A stretch of DNA of 26,524 bases from Actinomycetota bacterium. GTDB lineage: Bacteria > Actinomycetota > UBA4738 > CADDZG01 > WHSQ01. The stretch is taken from contig JAUJNU010000022.1 of assembly GCA_030448085.1 (NCBI GenBank), positions 1 through 26,524 of the forward strand, in the 5' to 3' direction. Each line of letters opens with the position of its first letter. Position 1 is the first letter of the stretch. Positions 26,434 to 26,524 of the stretch are shown piece after piece. The position numbers and the translations under genes were made by a program. The notes under the pieces were generated by a model, which saw only the letters and a list, made by a program, of their open reading frames with translations, ran no database searches and was not told the DNA's origin.

Positions 26434-26524
26434 GGAGGCGTCCCGCTCACTTCGAGAAGCGTCCCCCGCAGTGCTTCGGGGGTGATGGGCCCCTCGGTCC
26501 GGGACACCACGATGCCACTCTCGT
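26430..26524 (-). CDS. C-terminal end of an unidentified gene (start outside window)
   Basis: The minus frame enters at the window edge and ends at TAA 26432-26430, overlapping the DUF2330 stop tail to tail. The 31 visible codons read ESGIVVSRTEGPITPEALRG and continue TLLEVSGTPP, protein-like but too short to name. Confidence 0.42.
   Translation of the reverse strand, partial: ESGIVVSRTEGPITPEALRGTLLEVSGTPP

Overview
The window is high-GC bacterial DNA with densely packed genes and mostly short gaps, best explained as a chromosome piece from an uncultured member of the Actinomycetota. The evidence is a type I-beta glutamine synthetase gene with a GlnR-type operator made of 11-bp-spaced 5-mers, a DUF2505 protein, a SigK/RskA-like sigma/anti-sigma pair, an Mrp ATPase without the usual CxxC, many GTG/TTG starts, and repeated leaderless starts (a TANNNT hexamer exactly 6 nt before the start codon). 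I cannot assign a genus. No rRNA, tRNA, CRISPR array, insertion sequence or phage gene was seen.

Layout. 1-3.2 kb (minus): dodecin, purA, purD and purE; the three pur genes overlap by ATGA. 3.4-7.1 kb: a membrane-anchored zinc-ribbon protein, a small membrane protein, a YyaL/SSP411-type DUF255 protein and ArfB, most broken by single-base indels. 7.2-8.5 kb: a small membrane-anchored protein overlapping an HTTM membrane protein. 8.5-10.7 kb: an anti-sigma factor and ECF sigma factor divergent from a secreted six-cysteine acidic protein; both promoters carry GAAACC-N16/17-CGTA. 10.8-12.9 kb: an XRE-TPR regulator divergent from a 41-residue secreted peptide gene with a palindrome between them, then a stand-alone histidine-kinase DHp-like protein and a repeat-rich gap. 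12.9-14.4 kb: a secreted nuclease/phosphatase-fold (EEP) protein with fibronectin III domains, split by an in-frame TAG. 14.5-19.4 kb: VOC protein, glnA, DUF2505 protein, lipid kinase and Mrp. 19.5-24.1 kb: GGDEF-EAL protein, BMP-type lipoprotein, PduO-type cobalamin adenosyltransferase, NUDIX hydrolase and a small hypothetical protein, all frameshifted. 24.1-26.5 kb: an acyl-CoA dehydrogenase with isovaleryl/long-chain-type catalytic residues, a DUF2330 protein and the tail of a further gene.

How it fits together. Housekeeping modules (purines, nitrogen assimilation, Fe-S carrier, ribosome rescue) are mixed with three extracellular-signalling modules: the ECF sigma switch, the XRE-TPR/peptide pair, and the c-di-GMP protein. 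The XRE-TPR/peptide pair is the best candidate for an undescribed system: its layout matches peptide-pheromone switches of the RRNPP type known from Firmicutes, but the peptide has a two-cysteine C-terminus. Frameshifts cluster at about 3.5-6.8 kb and 20.4-24.2 kb and at least one lies in a G-run, so most are probably consensus errors and those genes should not be called pseudogenes from this sequence alone.
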